Shown: positions 10,998 through 24,003, numbered from the stretch's first letter. The stretch is 64,000 nt of DNA from Rhizomys pruinosus (GCA_009823505.1 VZQC01011939.1:4266327-4330326), one strand, 5' to 3'. The notes: a model not told the origin generated them from the sequence alone. Program-made: numbers and translations.

Positions 10998-13308
10998 ATA
11001 GGGTATTCTGACCTTGAGCATATTTGGGGCATGATGTTTTGGGAAAGGGTCCTTCCACCAACCTCACAGACTTTCTGTGAGCCAGTAAGGACCTTTCCCA
11101 GCCTTGTTTTCCGGTCTGGCTGATCCAGGGACTGTGGCTGGGGTCCCTGTATGTGCTATGCGGGGAGACCGCACTGAAGAATGCTCACAGAAGCAGGATG
11201 CCAGACATGAGGCAAGGCAGGTTATCTCCCTTAAGCACCCTGCGGCCTTTGGCCAGCTTCCATCTGCCTCACAACACAGAGAACCCAGGCCGGACAGGCC
11301 AATGAGCAGCAGATCCCATCCCAAAGGATTTCAAATGGGCAGCTCCCCACAGTCAGTCACTGTTCAGGCCTCTCCTTGCAGGATACAGGGGACCTTCACA
11401 GCAGCTGTCTGGAAGGTTCCAGCCCACATGCCTGTGGTGACAGGACTGGAAAGGTGCGAGAGAAGAACAATGGAGGGCCCCAACCGGCTGTGGTTAGGCG
11501 CAAGGAGAATACATGTCTCAGGGACTCTAAGCTACCATTTGTGACCACAGTAAGGTGGGCATGGATGGGCTAGCCTGGACCCTCAGCACACAGCTGCCTC
11601 TGCTCTGGGAAGGGCTGAAGAGACAGGTAAAGGTAGTGGTGAGTTTGTTGGCCTTTACATGTGCTGCCATGTCTGAAAACCCTCAGCAGCCAGTATACAT
11701 CGCACCAAGTCCTTGTCATCCTGCCTACGGATTCAAGAAGTGCTGACTGCATTCAGGGTGAAACTCCCACAGTGTGCCAACTCAGACATGTGGACTTTGA
11801 ACCCTCCCCTACTCCAGTAAAAGCTGGAGACCCTGATGTTCACAGATATTCCATTCCTGTCAAACTGAGCTATCGGACAGTCGTGTCCCCATCCCACCAT
11901 GTTTCTAGTGACTACCAAGGATGCCAAGTTCATCTCCACACTCAAGACAAGAACGAGAGTGAGCAGAGAAAATTCCACAAGTGGCTTTCCATAAAGGCCA
12001 GGACTGACAGTCGTCCTCACTGTGCTCAGAACTGCTTCCCATGGCTACACCTGCGACCAAGAGTTGCCGGAAAGTATCCTCTTGCTGGTGCCTGGGAAGA
12101 ACCACCCTGGTCCCCAGGACTCTCAGTACTGCCTCACAGATCATACATAGGGAATCCTAGCGCTCAGAGAATCCTAGCAGCTCCACTTTGCGATCACCAT
12201 GAGATGACCGTGTTCCCCTTCAGAGGGCCATGTTAACACCACAGGAGCCTAGGATCCCTGCCCACTTCTGGATGAGTACTTCAGGGGCTCCATGAGACAA
12301 TGGGAATAATTTGCTTTGATTACACTGAAAATGCATAGAAATGAGTTATACTTGCAAGTTTAAATTGAATTGCCATGGGTGATAAACAAGAGTGACCTAG
12401 CAAGAGTGAGAGAAGGGTTTAGGGAGATGGCTGGACAGGGAGGACAGGGAGGAGAGGAACGCCTCCACATGCATGACTCCTGCCCCTCCCCCTGGTCCTT
12501 GTGCCCACACAGAGCTGCTGGGTTAAAGAAGCATGCACAAAAAGAAGGGAGAGGAACCATGACAGCATTGCTATTCAAGTGCTACATAAAGTCCCTTCCC
12601 AGCTGACACCCAGGATGTCACTGTGTATCTTTGGTACCTTTATGAGAACCAAGATCTAAGCTCACAGATGGTCAACATGGAGGCCAGGGAATCATTGGGC
12701 TGGCCAGCCTAGCAGAGCTCTTGACAGCCAGACCTGCAGCTCTCAGGCTACCCAAAGTAGGCACCTGGGACCCTTGCTGCCTTGGCCTGCTCTTGGCAAG
12801 GCCATTCTGTGTCCTAGGTAGCCTGGCCTCTCCCAAGAGAGGTTCTCTGATGGCTCCTGCCCCAGTCCGCCATAGATGGACATTTATAGGATGAATGAAT
12901 GAGAAAAAAAATTGGTGTCAGTAGAAATTGCTAGTCCCCAGAAGGGACAACATTTTCATACTTTGACACTAAATAGAAGGGAGCTTTGGGGGCAATGTGG
13001 AAGGAGGCCTCTGAGGTGGCTCCTGGGCTGTATCTCTGACTCATAGTGCATAGGGATTCATATAAACCTATCTGGACTAGCCATGGCCTGGCCTTGCCTG
13101 CACTTTGTATCCCACTGAGAGTAGATTGTCCTGTGGACTCCTGACCCAGACAGTGGCTGGACAGTGGCTTCAGAGCTCTACAAGACTCTCATCTGCCACC
13201 AAGGTCGAGCCACTACTCAGGTGATCCACCCAGGGTCTTCAAAACCTATAATGTTCAGTCTGTGGATTTCCTCCACCTGTGCATCTGAGGACCCTCTCCA
13301 GGATCCCC
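10998..13308. other. Unique sequence, no gene seen
   Basis: No repeat family or protein domain is recognised. The longest frame (11661-12236, + strand, 191 codons) has no signal peptide, repeat or motif and overlaps frames on the other strand. I would not call it a gene. Confidence 0.4.
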
Positions 13309-13720
13309 TCCCCAGGGACCCCTCCCCCAGGACCCATTCACTCGGTCTACCTGTCCTCTCCCCACTCTCCCTCCTCTTACTTGTCCCTCCCCAGGGTCCC
13401 CTCCCCCAGGACCCATTCCCTCGGACTACCTGTCCTCTCCCTACTCTCCCTCCTCTTACTTGTCCTTCCCCTTTAGGGCCCCTCTAGTCAGGCTTCCTTC
13501 CCTCTGAATCCCCCTTCCACACCCCCAGCTCTCTCCATTTCCTAAGTTCGGCCTCCCTTCTAGGCTCCAGCTCCCCCTCCAGCCCCCCCCCCATTTGGGA
13601 TCTCCCTCCAGGCCCCTCCACTAGATCCTGTCCTTTTACCTTTCCCGTAGATCCTTCCTCCCCCTCCATCTTCTTCCCCTACTTTTCTGTCCCCTTCCCT
13701 CTCTCTCCTCCTCCAAAGTC
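13309..13720 (+). repeat. Pyrimidine-rich tract with a 79-bp tandem duplication
   Basis: The C/T-rich stretch includes two near-identical 79-bp units, starting at 13322 and 13401 (CTCCCCCAGGACCCATTC, then CTACCTGTCCTCTCCC, then CTCCCTCCTCTTACTTGTCC). The two copies differ at only a few positions. The tract continues as irregular CCTCC runs to about 13720. Confidence 0.8.
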
Positions 13721-15416
13721 CCCCAGTTTGCTGAGAAGCTCTTTCCATGGGACTCTCACAGCCATAGGTAGAAGGCATAGTCAGACAAGGAGTACCAGGT
13801 CAGGCAGAGAAATGGGAGGATCACGGGAAGGAAGATCAGACCGCGGAAAGGTGCCCCCCGCCTGCCTCCAGCCCAGCTCCTCCTCCATGGCAGCCAGCTT
13901 CTCCTATCAGCTCAAGGAGGATGAATCCTGTCTTTCAGGCTTGGCTTCTAGCCATGGCCATAGCTGGAAATACAGTGCTCTAATTAACAGCCCTCATTAA
14001 TCAGGGCTCAAACTGGGCAGAACTGGGGGCGGGGCAGTTAGGAGGAACATTGCTTCACTGACAAAGCCATCACCACTACCTGGGCTTGAGTACAAGTCTT
14101 GAAAGTGGCCAAGGATCTGGCCAGCTGAGGCTACAGGGATGACCTCTTTCAAAAAGACCAAAACAAAGAACAACATCAACAAAAAATAGATTCAAGTGAG
14201 CATATGCTATAAAAGTCCTTTTAAAAAATAACGTAAAGTCAAAGATTTGTCATTAGAATCACATTGCCCCATGCATACTCTGTCTTGTTTTCAGATAATA
14301 GTGGGAAGATGACCCTGGCTTACCTTAAAATCTGATGATGACTTTAAATGAGTCCAGAACACATAAGTCGTATAGGTAACTACGGGTGAGGCAGAATTAG
14401 ACTCTTGGCTTTATTATTCAAACCTGTCTTACAAAAGCTTGCTAATTGCTCTGAGCCAGTGGAGCTGGATGTCTGTTGGCTGATGTGGATTTGGAACCCC
14501 CGCTCCACAATCATTGTTCCCTGAAACATGACAAAGGGGTTCATCCAACACTAGAAGTTGTCCCTGGAGCTAAAGCATATGGGGCAGTCTAATGTCATTT
14601 ACACATGGTGTGTCTGTCTCCTACAAGTCAAGGGCAGCCTGAAGGAGAGGTTGGCTGAGAGGGCTCCTTGTTCCCGGAAAATGGGTGCCTGTGAGGTCCT
14701 TGTGGTCCATACATGTGCAGCTCTATCAGCTGGATTTCATGGACTCCTAGGAAATGTCAATGGCCCCTCAGAGAATTGCTCTGTGGTAGAGTCATGCAGA
14801 AACATGGTTAGCCTATGATTTCAGCCCTCAGTGGGAAACCTAGCTCTACCAGAATGTCTCAGCTCTCTTGTCTTCTTGAAGGAGAGAATTTAGTGCAGAG
14901 GCAGATGCAGTTCAAACAGAAGTTTATTTGGCAAGCAAACATTCCAAAGGGAGATTAGGCGGGAAGCAGCTAGGTGTGCGTGCACTGTAGATTCCATAAA
15001 CGTTTTTATGAACACGTCTGAGATGGGTGGCATGATCATGGGATAAGGTGGCTCTTTTCCCTCTCAAATCATGATGGATCTGACCTCCAGAGTGTTTCTT
15101 CTTATTGATCCTCACAAAATGGGAAGGGGGTGGAGGTTATATGCCAAAGTCACAATGCAATAGGTATAAGTGATATCGGAACTTTTGAGGACAGAGATCC
15201 TGTGTTACAGCACGCATGTGTTAAAACATCTTGGTATCTCTGTTTCTGATATAGTGGAAAGAGCCTAACTGCAGCTTCAAAAATGTTTATTCACAAAGGA
15301 GTACTCTGTCAGCAAACGTGGCTACCACAATACAGCTGCAGTTTTCTTCAGTTACCTCACATCTATGTGGAAGCCAGAGAGAAGCCTCAGCTGTCACTCC
15401 TTAGGAACCATCCCTC
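13721..15416. other. Unique sequence, no gene seen
   Basis: Nothing recognised. A short CA/A-rich piece occurs near 14157-14190. Confidence 0.4.
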
Positions 15417-15642
15417 TCTTTTAGACAGGGTCTGTCATTGGCCTGGAACTTGCCAAGTAGGCTAGGCTGGCTGGCTAGCGAGCCCCAGGCATGTTCCTGT
15501 CTCTCCACCCCCACACTAAGGTTATAAGTGCCTGTAACACCTCATCTGGCTTTTTTACAGGAATGCTGGGGATCAGACTCAAGCCCTTATTTGCAGGCCA
15601 GCACATTACTGACTGTGCTATCTCTGCAGTCTCTGAGAACTT
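15417..15642 (-). repeat. B4-type SINE (B1 plus ID fusion)
   Basis: A reverse B1 portion (TTTTAGACAGGGTCTGTCATTGG, GCCTGGAACTTGCC) is followed by a reverse ID-like portion (GCTGGGGATCAGACTCAAG ... CTGTGCTATCTCTGCAG). This order is typical of B4 elements. Confidence 0.7.
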
Positions 15643-17827
15643 CCCCTTGCTAGATTGCACCCTGAGCCACAGAGCGTTCTTCTCTAGGCACAAAGAATAG
15701 CTAGTAGCCAAAGGAACCAGGAAAACGCGGGCCTGGTGAGACCCAGACAGACACTTCTGGATGCTGGACCCCAGGTCCGCTGCTCTCTCAGACCTGCTCT
15801 TCAGTCTTTCTGGGAAAGCTTGAGCGCTGCCTGGGCTCCTCCATCCTCCTCCAGTCCTCCTGGGAAACGTTCAAACAGCCTCACCCTGATGCCCAACTTC
15901 ATTTTAAGCCAGGGCAATTGGCTCATGGCTATCCTCACATCAAAGAGAGCTATCATAAGCCTGTGATCCTCATGGGGGCAGAAGCTAAGCTTTGAGATGA
16001 CCGTTTCTTGATTGTGCAAAATAGATGTCTAGCTTTTTATCCTCAATGGTTGTTTTAATCCCCCATCAGTTGGCTCAGGTATTTTCTGAACTTTATTTGC
16101 TGCCTCCATCCAAGCTCATAATTGACCAGGGCTCTGACTCAGAAATCTGCCCAGAAGTCTCTGTCTCCCTTAATCCTGCCCTCCCACAGTATAGTAAAAG
16201 CAACATTGCTCTTTCTCCTGGTGCCTGGCACACAACTCCTACATGCTTAGAATTTCTGAGTGATAGGCATAGCCTTCATTATGCATCATGAGCCACTTTT
16301 CACCACATGTGTGTATGCTTAATGAGATGACACAGTGGGGAAGGACTGGGGAGGGGATTCAGGTAGGGACCTGTGCATAGACGAGCCAAGCATATGATCA
16401 GAGGCTCGGAAAGTCCAGCTGTGCCCTCCCACTTCCTCAGAAGAGAGAAGGATGGAAACCACTGCTAATGGCTAATGATATTTTGTGTCCCCTCTGAGAT
16501 GCAAAGCCAATGATTAACCTGTTATGCCTGAGCAGTGAGTTCCCGTATAAAAGGCCTGCAACAGTAAGGTTTGAGAAGCTTCCAGGTGGAGAATACATTT
16601 AGGGCCTGGGAGAGAGGCACACCCTGAGAAGATGGGAAACTCTGTCCCCTTCTTAGACCTTGTCCTATGTATTTCTTCACCTGGCTGCTTATTCATATCC
16701 TTCATAACAAAAGGGGTAATCATAAGCACAACACTTTGTTGACTTCTATGTATTGTTCAACCAAATTTGGAAACCAAACTTAGAGCCAGTCTTTGCAATA
16801 AGTGTCTGATGAGAGAGCAGTCTTATGGGTCTGAGTCTTGACCCTATGGGTCAGCACAAACTCTGAGTATCTCATCCTGGAACTGACTGAATTGCTGAAC
16901 CCTCAGATGACTCTGAGATTGATGTTGACAACTATGCTTTGTCACATTGCTCAAATGCAAGCCATACACATACAGCCTCACATACACCTACATACACCTA
17001 GCCCCCCTGCCCTGCACAAAATAGGCAGTTATCTAAAGCCCTCGGCATCTGCCAAGACAGCCAGATAATACACACTATTGGACTCAGCTCATCTTCTTCA
17101 ACTAACAGCAGTTTCTATCATTGAAAAATAAAGGCCAAGACTTTAAGATTCATAAAAGCCTCAACTCACGCAGGGGACATCTTGTCTTTGGTCACAAGGT
17201 GCATCTCAAAGCTCTCCTACAGACAGATCATAAGCCAAGCCCTTCATGGGTCCAGGTAGCTACATGGTACCCAGGATAATGAAAAATCTCTCCCTTCTCC
17301 AGACACATGGCCATACCACAGAGAATCTTTCTGCAAAGCCTAAATCATCTGTGTAGAGGATTTTCAAGATTAAGTTCAAACCACATACCATTAATGTGCT
17401 AGGTCAAACAGATGGAAAAGATTGTAAGATGGCCCTTCCACCTAGTGACCTGGCCAGTGACCCCCAGAGACACAGTGGGGAAGAAATAGGTTCATTCATT
17501 TCTCAAAGATTTCTGAATTTCTGTTCTTCAGTGTCCTCACAGAACAAAAAAAGACTTCTCAAATAGACATTTCCCTCCTGTAGCCCAGACAGTATCCATC
17601 TGAACTTAAAAAATACACTTTCCTCTAATCATATTATGATCTTAAAGTACCTCACAATCTAATGATGTGGGGACACCATGATCTATAAAGAAACCCTCTT
17701 TATATTATATTAATTATTCCTCCCCAATTCCCAGGCACTCTCCCTGGATAGAATTGGGAAAATGGAGGCAGGTGGGCTGGGCTAAGATGGGATGGAGTAC
17801 ATGGAGGTAGACAGATAAGCCTACCTA
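15643..17827. other. Unique sequence; isolated TATA/CCAAT arrangement
   Basis: No gene or repeat family is recognised. CCAAT at about 16507 and TATAAAAG at 16546-16553 are spaced like a core promoter, but no conserved open frame follows. Short CACA/TACACC runs occur at 16964-17000. Confidence 0.4.
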
Positions 17828-18200
17828 TATTAGTTATTTATTTTCTAATTGCTATAATGAGATACCTGGAAAAAGCGGCTTAAGGAAGGGAGGGTTTCCT
17901 TTGGCTCACGGTTTGAGGCAGCAGGCCATCGTGGAGGAGAAGGCATGGTGTCAGGGCAGCATGAAGCAGCTGTGTCTTCAGTTAGGAAGCAGAAAGACAT
18001 GAATGACAGTGTTCCACTTGCTTCTCCTTTTTATTTGGACCCCAGCTCATGAAACTGTGCAACCCACATTTAGGGTGGGCCTCCCCTTTTCAGTTAACTC
18101 ACCCTACCTAGACTTCCTTTAGACATTCCCAGAGGTATAATTCTATGGTGATTCTGCATCCTGTCAAGATGACAGTTAAGACTTACCATCATACTACTAC
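17828..18200 (-). repeat. ERVL-type LTR, minus strand, old
   Basis: The left end TATTAGTTATTTATTTTCTAATTGCTATAATGAG and the right end CTGTCAAGATGACAGTTAAG match the reverse complement of the rodent LTR class that begins with a GTCAACTTGACA-type 5' end. The body has GGGTGGGCCTCCCC and GGACCCCAGCTCATG. It is highly diverged, and the subfamily (RMER15/MLT2-like) is not assigned. Confidence 0.55.
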
Positions 18201-19205
18201 CCAATACATCCTATACTAGAGCCTGGGCCCTTCCCAGTCCCCTTGCTGAATCCAGTTGGGATGTCTCAAGGGACAGCCTCCCTGCCCCACCCAGCTCTCT
18301 GCACCTCTGTTCTTCCTGGTGCTCCGTCCTCCTGATGGCACAAGGAGTGACAGTTATCACAATTTAACCCAGGTTTTCCTTCCTGACTGAAGCGATTGAG
18401 GATATAAGCCACTTTTTATTATGCTAATTACAATACATGGGAACTAGTTCTATCCTAAGGTCTACCACTAAGTTTCTGATTTATATCATTTCTGAAACCT
18501 TATCCACTATCCTCATTTTACAGATGAAGAATATAAGGAGAGAGAGAGGGAGGGAGAGAGAGAGAGAAAGGGAGGGAGAGAGAGAGCTGCCCAGGGGCAA
18601 ACATCCAGGCAACCTCTCATCCAGAGTTTGGAATCCTGATGACTCTGGGCAGAAGAAAGTGAAGCTCCCATCCTTGGCACCAGATGCCATTGAACCAGTT
18701 ATGACCCAAACACTGATGGCATCAGTGCTCCATCATCACATCATCAGCTCTAGGGCCTAAGAAGAGGGACTGCTCATGACCACTGTCTTTTGCATTCCAA
18801 TGATGCCATTTATCACATTCTCAAATGGGACTTGGAGCAGATTCACCATCTTTGAGGTGGTGACTGATAGAGGCCCAGTCCTGAAAGCCACTGTAGAATG
18901 CAAAGTAAAAGATGCCCCCGGCCTGATCCCCTGAAAGCATGTGGAAGAGAAGACACATGGGATTTGGAGTCTGACAGGCAAAAGCTAAAAGTGAATTTAA
19001 GGTCCGATTCTATGGTCCCCAGAACAAACTTGGCCTGATGAAGAGTAAAAACACAGTGGTCCTGGTCAGTTGGGCCAAGTCAACAAGCTTTTCTTAGCTG
19101 TCACCTCATGAGGAAGGATGGGGATAAATAAGGAATGGCAAAGAAGAACCTGTCATTTTTAAAGTATCCTTTCCCTGGGTTTATTTTCATATGCAGCCAA
19201 AGCCA
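18201..19205. other. Unique sequence with a GA microsatellite
   Basis: A (GAGA/GGGA)n stretch lies at 18536-18585, preceded by a MIR-like CATTTTACAGATGAAGAA. No gene is supported. Confidence 0.5.
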
Positions 19206-20105
19206 GCAGGTGTGCATGAAGTCAGGATGCGTGCACCAGCCACAATGCACACAAGTCATGAGCCACAGATGTTTTGGTACACTAAAGTCAAAATGAATGG
19301 AAATCCTGATGCACCACAGTCCTGATTCACAGAAGTCATGATTAACAAAAATAATGATGGATGGAACTCATGATGCTCACCAATCATGAAACACAGAAGT
19401 CGTGCTGTCAAATCACAGTGGATGGAAGTCATATTGTTAGGAACTCATGATGTTAAAAGTCACAATGCACAGAAAAACATAATGTACATGGTAATCATGA
19501 ACAAAAGTTGCCATGGATGGAAATCATGATGCTCCAAAGTCATGGTTCATGGAAATAGTGATATGTGGAAGTCATGATATACAGAGGTCATGGTATATGG
19601 TAGTCATGGTGTAAGTCATAGTGCATACAAGCTTGGAGGCCATGTCATACAGGAACCATGGAACATGGAAGTCACAGTGTTCAGAAGTCCTGATGTTAGA
19701 AATCATGGTGTAGAGGAATAATAATGTACTTAGTTCATCATGAAGAAAAGTCATGGTGCATGGAAGTCATTATGCACAGAAGTAATCATAATTCAAGCCA
19801 TAGTGCACTGAGGTCACAGTATGCAGAAGTCATAGTACACAAATGTTCTGTTTCATAGCGCATGCAAGTTCTGATTCACAGAAGTCAGTATGCACAGACT
19901 CATGGAAGTCATGATACATGGAAGCCACAATGAACAGAAGTCATGGGGCAAGGAAATCATGTTATACTGAAGTCATGCTACACTGAGTCATGGTTCATGC
20001 AAGCCTTTATTCATGGAAGCTATCATGTTCATAAGTCATGATTTACAAAAGTCATGGTGTGTGCAAGTCCTAATGGAACTCATGATACATAAACTTCATG
20101 GCCTA
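19206..20105 (+). repeat. Degenerate AGTCATG-type tandem array (~0.9 kb)
   Basis: Short diverged units repeat about 40 times. Each carries AAGTCATGAT or GAAGTCATGG, followed by a linker such as GCACA, GCATGG, GTTCATGG or ATACAGA. The spacing is roughly 20-27 bp. It ends near 20105 and continues as ordinary sequence. No open frame crosses it. It looks like an old minisatellite that is no longer homogenised. Confidence 0.8.
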
Positions 20106-21725
20106 CCTGTGTTTTCCTGGGTCTTGAGTTTGTAAACCCCCTTACTTTACATATTATACTCTAACTATATCAAATACTTGCAGTCTTTCAACTGTGTGTG
20201 CTTGGAACCTTAAATTCATTGTGCTTTGGGGCTTACTTCCTAAACCAGAAAGTTCCTAGGCTCCTTCTTCTGCCTCTGATCTCAGTCACTCTCAAGGTGA
20301 AGCTTAGACATCAAAGCCTTTCCCTGCTTCCTTCGAACACACTCCTTGTCCACCAAAAGGCCCCTGACTCTCCTCCTAGAGAACTGAGAAACAGCAGTGC
20401 TCTTCCCCCAAGTGTTGCTCTCCTTGAAAACATACACACACCTCAGACATCTGAAAACACATGCACGCATCTGCCACAGAGCAGCAGATACACAAATGCA
20501 TAGGGATAGAATAAGGACACGATGCTGTTTACCTACTGCCCTGGCTTAGGAGACAGGACCAGGCAGTGAGCCTACTGCTACATATTTGTAGAATCCCCTT
20601 CCTTTCCTTTCCCTTGATAACCATTGTTTTCTTAGAAAACAAAAGCTTTTCATCCTTCTTAAAATAGGCCTATGTGATATCACAGTGCAATCTGGGCCCA
20701 GAGATGCCCAGGAGAAATGGATATTGCTGTGTTGGGGTGACTGTTTGAGAGCATACACAGGAACAACTGGGCCCTGGTGGCAAGCGAACACACTGTTTCC
20801 GGGGCCTCCAGGTTTTGTTCTAGGAAACGCTGCAAGAAAACAAAGATGCATGAAAGACAGGAGTCGGGAAGGCTTTGGAGACCAGAATTGTAAGATCAAA
20901 GAAGAGCTTTAAAGCTTTGGAGGTGAGACATATAAATGGAAACTAATTAATCTGAAGGAGTGGTTTTCTGTGATATTTGAGTTTGCATAAACGCCATCTG
21001 GCTGGGTGCTCGCAAAGGAGGTCCTGTAAACAGAGATGCCTGACAAAACATCTCAGAAATGAATCTGCCTGTGAACGCCACTCTCCGGGCCACTTTCAGC
21101 CCAGCATCCATGGCTCTGGATGGTCTTAGCTTTATTTTGCTCTTGGCTAGGATAGGTAAAGCACTGGGAAGTGAACACCAGACTTAGGCCAGAGACCTGC
21201 ATTCGAGTCCCCGCTGGGCGTCTGCTGACAGGGGACCTTGAATGTGTTGCTCAGCCTCTGAATTTCTGTCTCTCTCTGTACCACACAGCACACAGAGCCA
21301 CTGTGGTCTGACATAGTTTAAGTGACAGCTCTTGGCAGACTACAAGGCTCTACAAGTACCAGCTACTATTAGAATTGAGTCGTCTCAGGCATTGAGAAAT
21401 ATTGCTGAGTAGCAAAGTCATGTTGTTCAAATCAAAAATTGTTTACACAATTTGCATACACATTTGTATGCAAACATGGGCACTTTGGTACCTTTTAGTG
21501 ACCAGTGTGGAGTCCTAATCATAGGCACAACATGCAGTGTCACCCAAATTTGTGTTTGCTTTAAGAAGCAGGAGGAGATGGTGGGGATCAATGTAGAGAA
21601 GGGGGCTTTGGAGACAAGCTTATCCAGGCCTGAACCTCCTCAGAGATCAGCACTTATTCCTAAAAGAATCTCACAACTTGAGTGGTGTGTACAAAATGCT
21701 GAGTACAACCCTGACATAAGTGAAA
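20106..21725. other. Unique sequence; MIR-like piece at 21180-21265
   Basis: No gene is recognised. The piece with GACCTGCATTCGAGTCCC, CTGCTGACAGGGGACCTTG and GCTCAGCCTCTGAATTTC follows the MIR core order on the + strand. Confidence 0.4.
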
Positions 21726-21940
21726 CTGGAGAAATAGTGCCCTCTGACATACAGGACACTGGACGTGGACTTGTCCTCATGGCATGGGTGACACTGAACA
21801 CAGGGATGTCCCCTCAATACAGGTGGCACTGGACACAGGGCTCTGTTCCTGGCATAGGTGACACTGGACACAGGGCCATCCCCTTGAAAGAGGTAACACT
21901 GGACATTGGACTATCCCCTTGACACAGGTGGCATTCCCTT
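21726..21940 (+). repeat. ~36-bp tandem array (GGTGACACTGGACACAGGG units)
   Basis: Five to six imperfect units carry GACACTGGACACAGGG or GGCACTGGACACAGGG, followed by NNATCCCCTTGA and a CATAGGT or ACAGGT linker. A single related unit lies 1.2 kb downstream at 23141-23186. Confidence 0.8.
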
Positions 21941-22084
21941 TGTGTCCTGATGGGGCCCCATCAGGTGACATCATGGTGACATCAGGTAGTTGAGCCACTG
22001 TGTTCTGGGTAACTTACTCTCCTAGCCTCCCTTCAGTGTCCTACACTTCCTGGGTTTTTATTGCAGTACATTCCTTGCCTGCCT

Positions 22085-22366
22085 ATAATGGTTAATCTTG
22101 ATTGTCAACTTGAAAGCACATAAAAGATGGGCATCCAGGCGGGTCTATGAGAGTATTTCCAGGAATGATTAACTAAGAGAGGAAGACTCTCTCTCAAAGT
22201 GGGTGGAACCTTCTGGCAGGTGACCCAGATATGTACGAGGAGGTCTGAGGAAAAGGCAGGGCCACTTACTGTGTGCCTTCGCTCATTACTAGCGAGAGCA
22301 TCTGCTCTACTGTTACCTACTATCCTGTCACGTCCAATCATGCTGTTCAACATAGATCTCAGTTTT
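22085..22366 (+). repeat. ERVL-type (MLT2/RMER15-like) LTR fragment
   Basis: It begins TAATGGTTAATCTTGATTGTC and continues AACTTGAAAGCACATAAAAG, like the 5' end of the provirus LTRs at 41902 and 47986. The middle has AAAGTGGGTGGAACCTTCTGGCAG and ends at a (GT)n stretch. It is diverged and lacks a clear polyadenylation end, so it is probably a truncated solo LTR. Confidence 0.65.
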
Positions 22367-22367
<1 letters not shown>

Positions 22368-22411
<44 letters not shown>

Positions 22412-22424
22412 TGTGTGTGTGTGT
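22368..22424 (+). repeat. (GT)n microsatellite
   Basis: GT dinucleotides are interrupted once by AT. Confidence 0.97.
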
Positions 22425-22453
22425 TAAAAGGTAATAATAATTTTAAAAATATA

Positions 22454-22728
22454 GGGCTGGAGAGATGGCCTAGCGGTTAAGAGCGCCGACCGCTCTTACA
22501 GAGGACCCGGGTTCGATCCCCAGCACCCACATGGCGGCTGAGAACCGTCTGAAGCTCCAATTCCAGGAGAACTCCAGTTCCAGGGGAATCTGAGACCCTC
22601 TTCTGAACTCTGTGGCGTTGCACGACACGGGTGCACAGACTTGCATGCAGACAGTACATTCATACTCATACAGAAATAAATAAAATTAATAAAAAAAATT
22701 TAAAAAAATATATATATATATATTTAGA
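22454..22728 (+). repeat. B2-type SINE, well preserved
   Basis: The head is GGGCTGGAGAGATGGCCTAG, with box A in TAGCGGTTAAGAGCG and box B GTTCGATCC near 22511. A duplicated CCAATTCCAGGAGAACTCC / AGTTCCAGGGGAATCTG stretch follows, then GCATGCAGACAGTACATTC and an AATAAATAAAATTAAT tail with (TA)n. Both Pol III boxes look intact. Confidence 0.92.
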
Positions 22729-24003
22729 TGCTGGGATAGAGCCCAGGGCTTCACAAATGATAAGCCCAGACTGTACCTAAATACCTTGGAGGATGGTTTT
22801 TGATACTTTTGTACACCACAGAAGCCCTGCTGTGACGGTGTCCCTTCCACCTTGTTGACTCCATTACCTTTTCCTCAGAACCACAATGATCTCACCCTGA
22901 GAAAGCTTGCATCTCCCGCTAGACTGATGGTCAGCTCTGGAAATGTGCTCTGAAGTGTCCAGTAATGATTCAGGTGGCCTCACATACACGGAGTTCATGT
23001 CCCCAAACCAAACTGATCACGAGCTAAATCAGCTCCTCCAATCATGCTCCAGTCACTGGGCATGAAGGTGCCAACTGCACTGCTTCTTTCCTGGGCTATG
23101 CCTCTAGTACAGCCAAGCTCACTTCCTGAATGCTGTCCCCCGGCATAGGTGACACTGGACACAGGACCATCCCCTTGACGCAGATGCCCTCTCTGTCTCT
23201 GTACACCTCCATCTGCTTCTGAAGTCCCTCACTCTCACCTCCCTGCCCCCAGACCTGTCATCCCCACCCCCACTCTCCATTGCAGTGGACAGTCTGCCTG
23301 CACTTACATTGCTTCCCTTTGCAGCTTTTCAAAACCTACCAGTATGTATCCCATCACACACAAAGCAGCGTCTTTCCACAGCTTATAAAACTGCCCACCA
23401 GCAGAACACCCCCCCCGAGCTTTGTCTCAGAACACGCCTGCCCCGAGAGCACAACAGCCACCCCCACACACACACCCCAAGTCCTTCCAACATCCATGCC
23501 CAATGGCCAGGACCTTGCTCTTAGCCTCTCTCAGCCCTTGCTCCCTCTCTGACCACCTCTTTCTGGTCTTCATACTTCGAAGTTACCACCTCAAAGCCCC
23601 ATGTGAACCAGGTTCCCCCCTGAATTCTGCTTATACACCTCCAGCCCAGCACCCATCTGATTTCACTGAGAAGTGGGGGACTATCCTCCTGGGGCCCCTG
23701 TTAGTGCAGGTTCTGTCCCATATTCCGAATCCATCCTTGGGTCTCACATGTTTCACAAACACCAGAGCAAACTGCAAGCATCTGAATAAGATTGTCTGGG
23801 ATTGGTCAGGAGTGAGGAAGAATTCAAAGACAGGCAAAATGAGAGCGATTGACCAGACCCAGAAGGCCAAAACCTGCCCCCACAGATGGCTGAGGAAACC
23901 CTGTGCAGAGTCTGTACCTACCACTGCGGCACTTTTACAAAACCATGCTGGGCCTCAGCAGTTGTTATTCGTGTCTGTTCCCCCTTAGAATATAAGCTCC
24001 TAA
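22729..24003. other. Unique sequence with one stray tandem-repeat unit
   Basis: The unit at 23141-23186 (GGCATAGGTGACACTGGACA, then GGACCATCCCCTTGACGCAG) matches the array at 21726-21940. C-rich and CACACA runs occur at 23409-23480. No coding region is supported. Confidence 0.5.

Noticed and set aside
10499..11067. Three overlapping minus-strand Ser/Pro/Leu-rich frames
   Set aside because: All come from the purine tract and are open in every frame for compositional reasons.
22454..22530. tRNA gene, because of clear box A and box B
   Set aside because: It is the tRNA-derived head of a B2 SINE; no cloverleaf continues after box B. The same holds for the other B2 copies.
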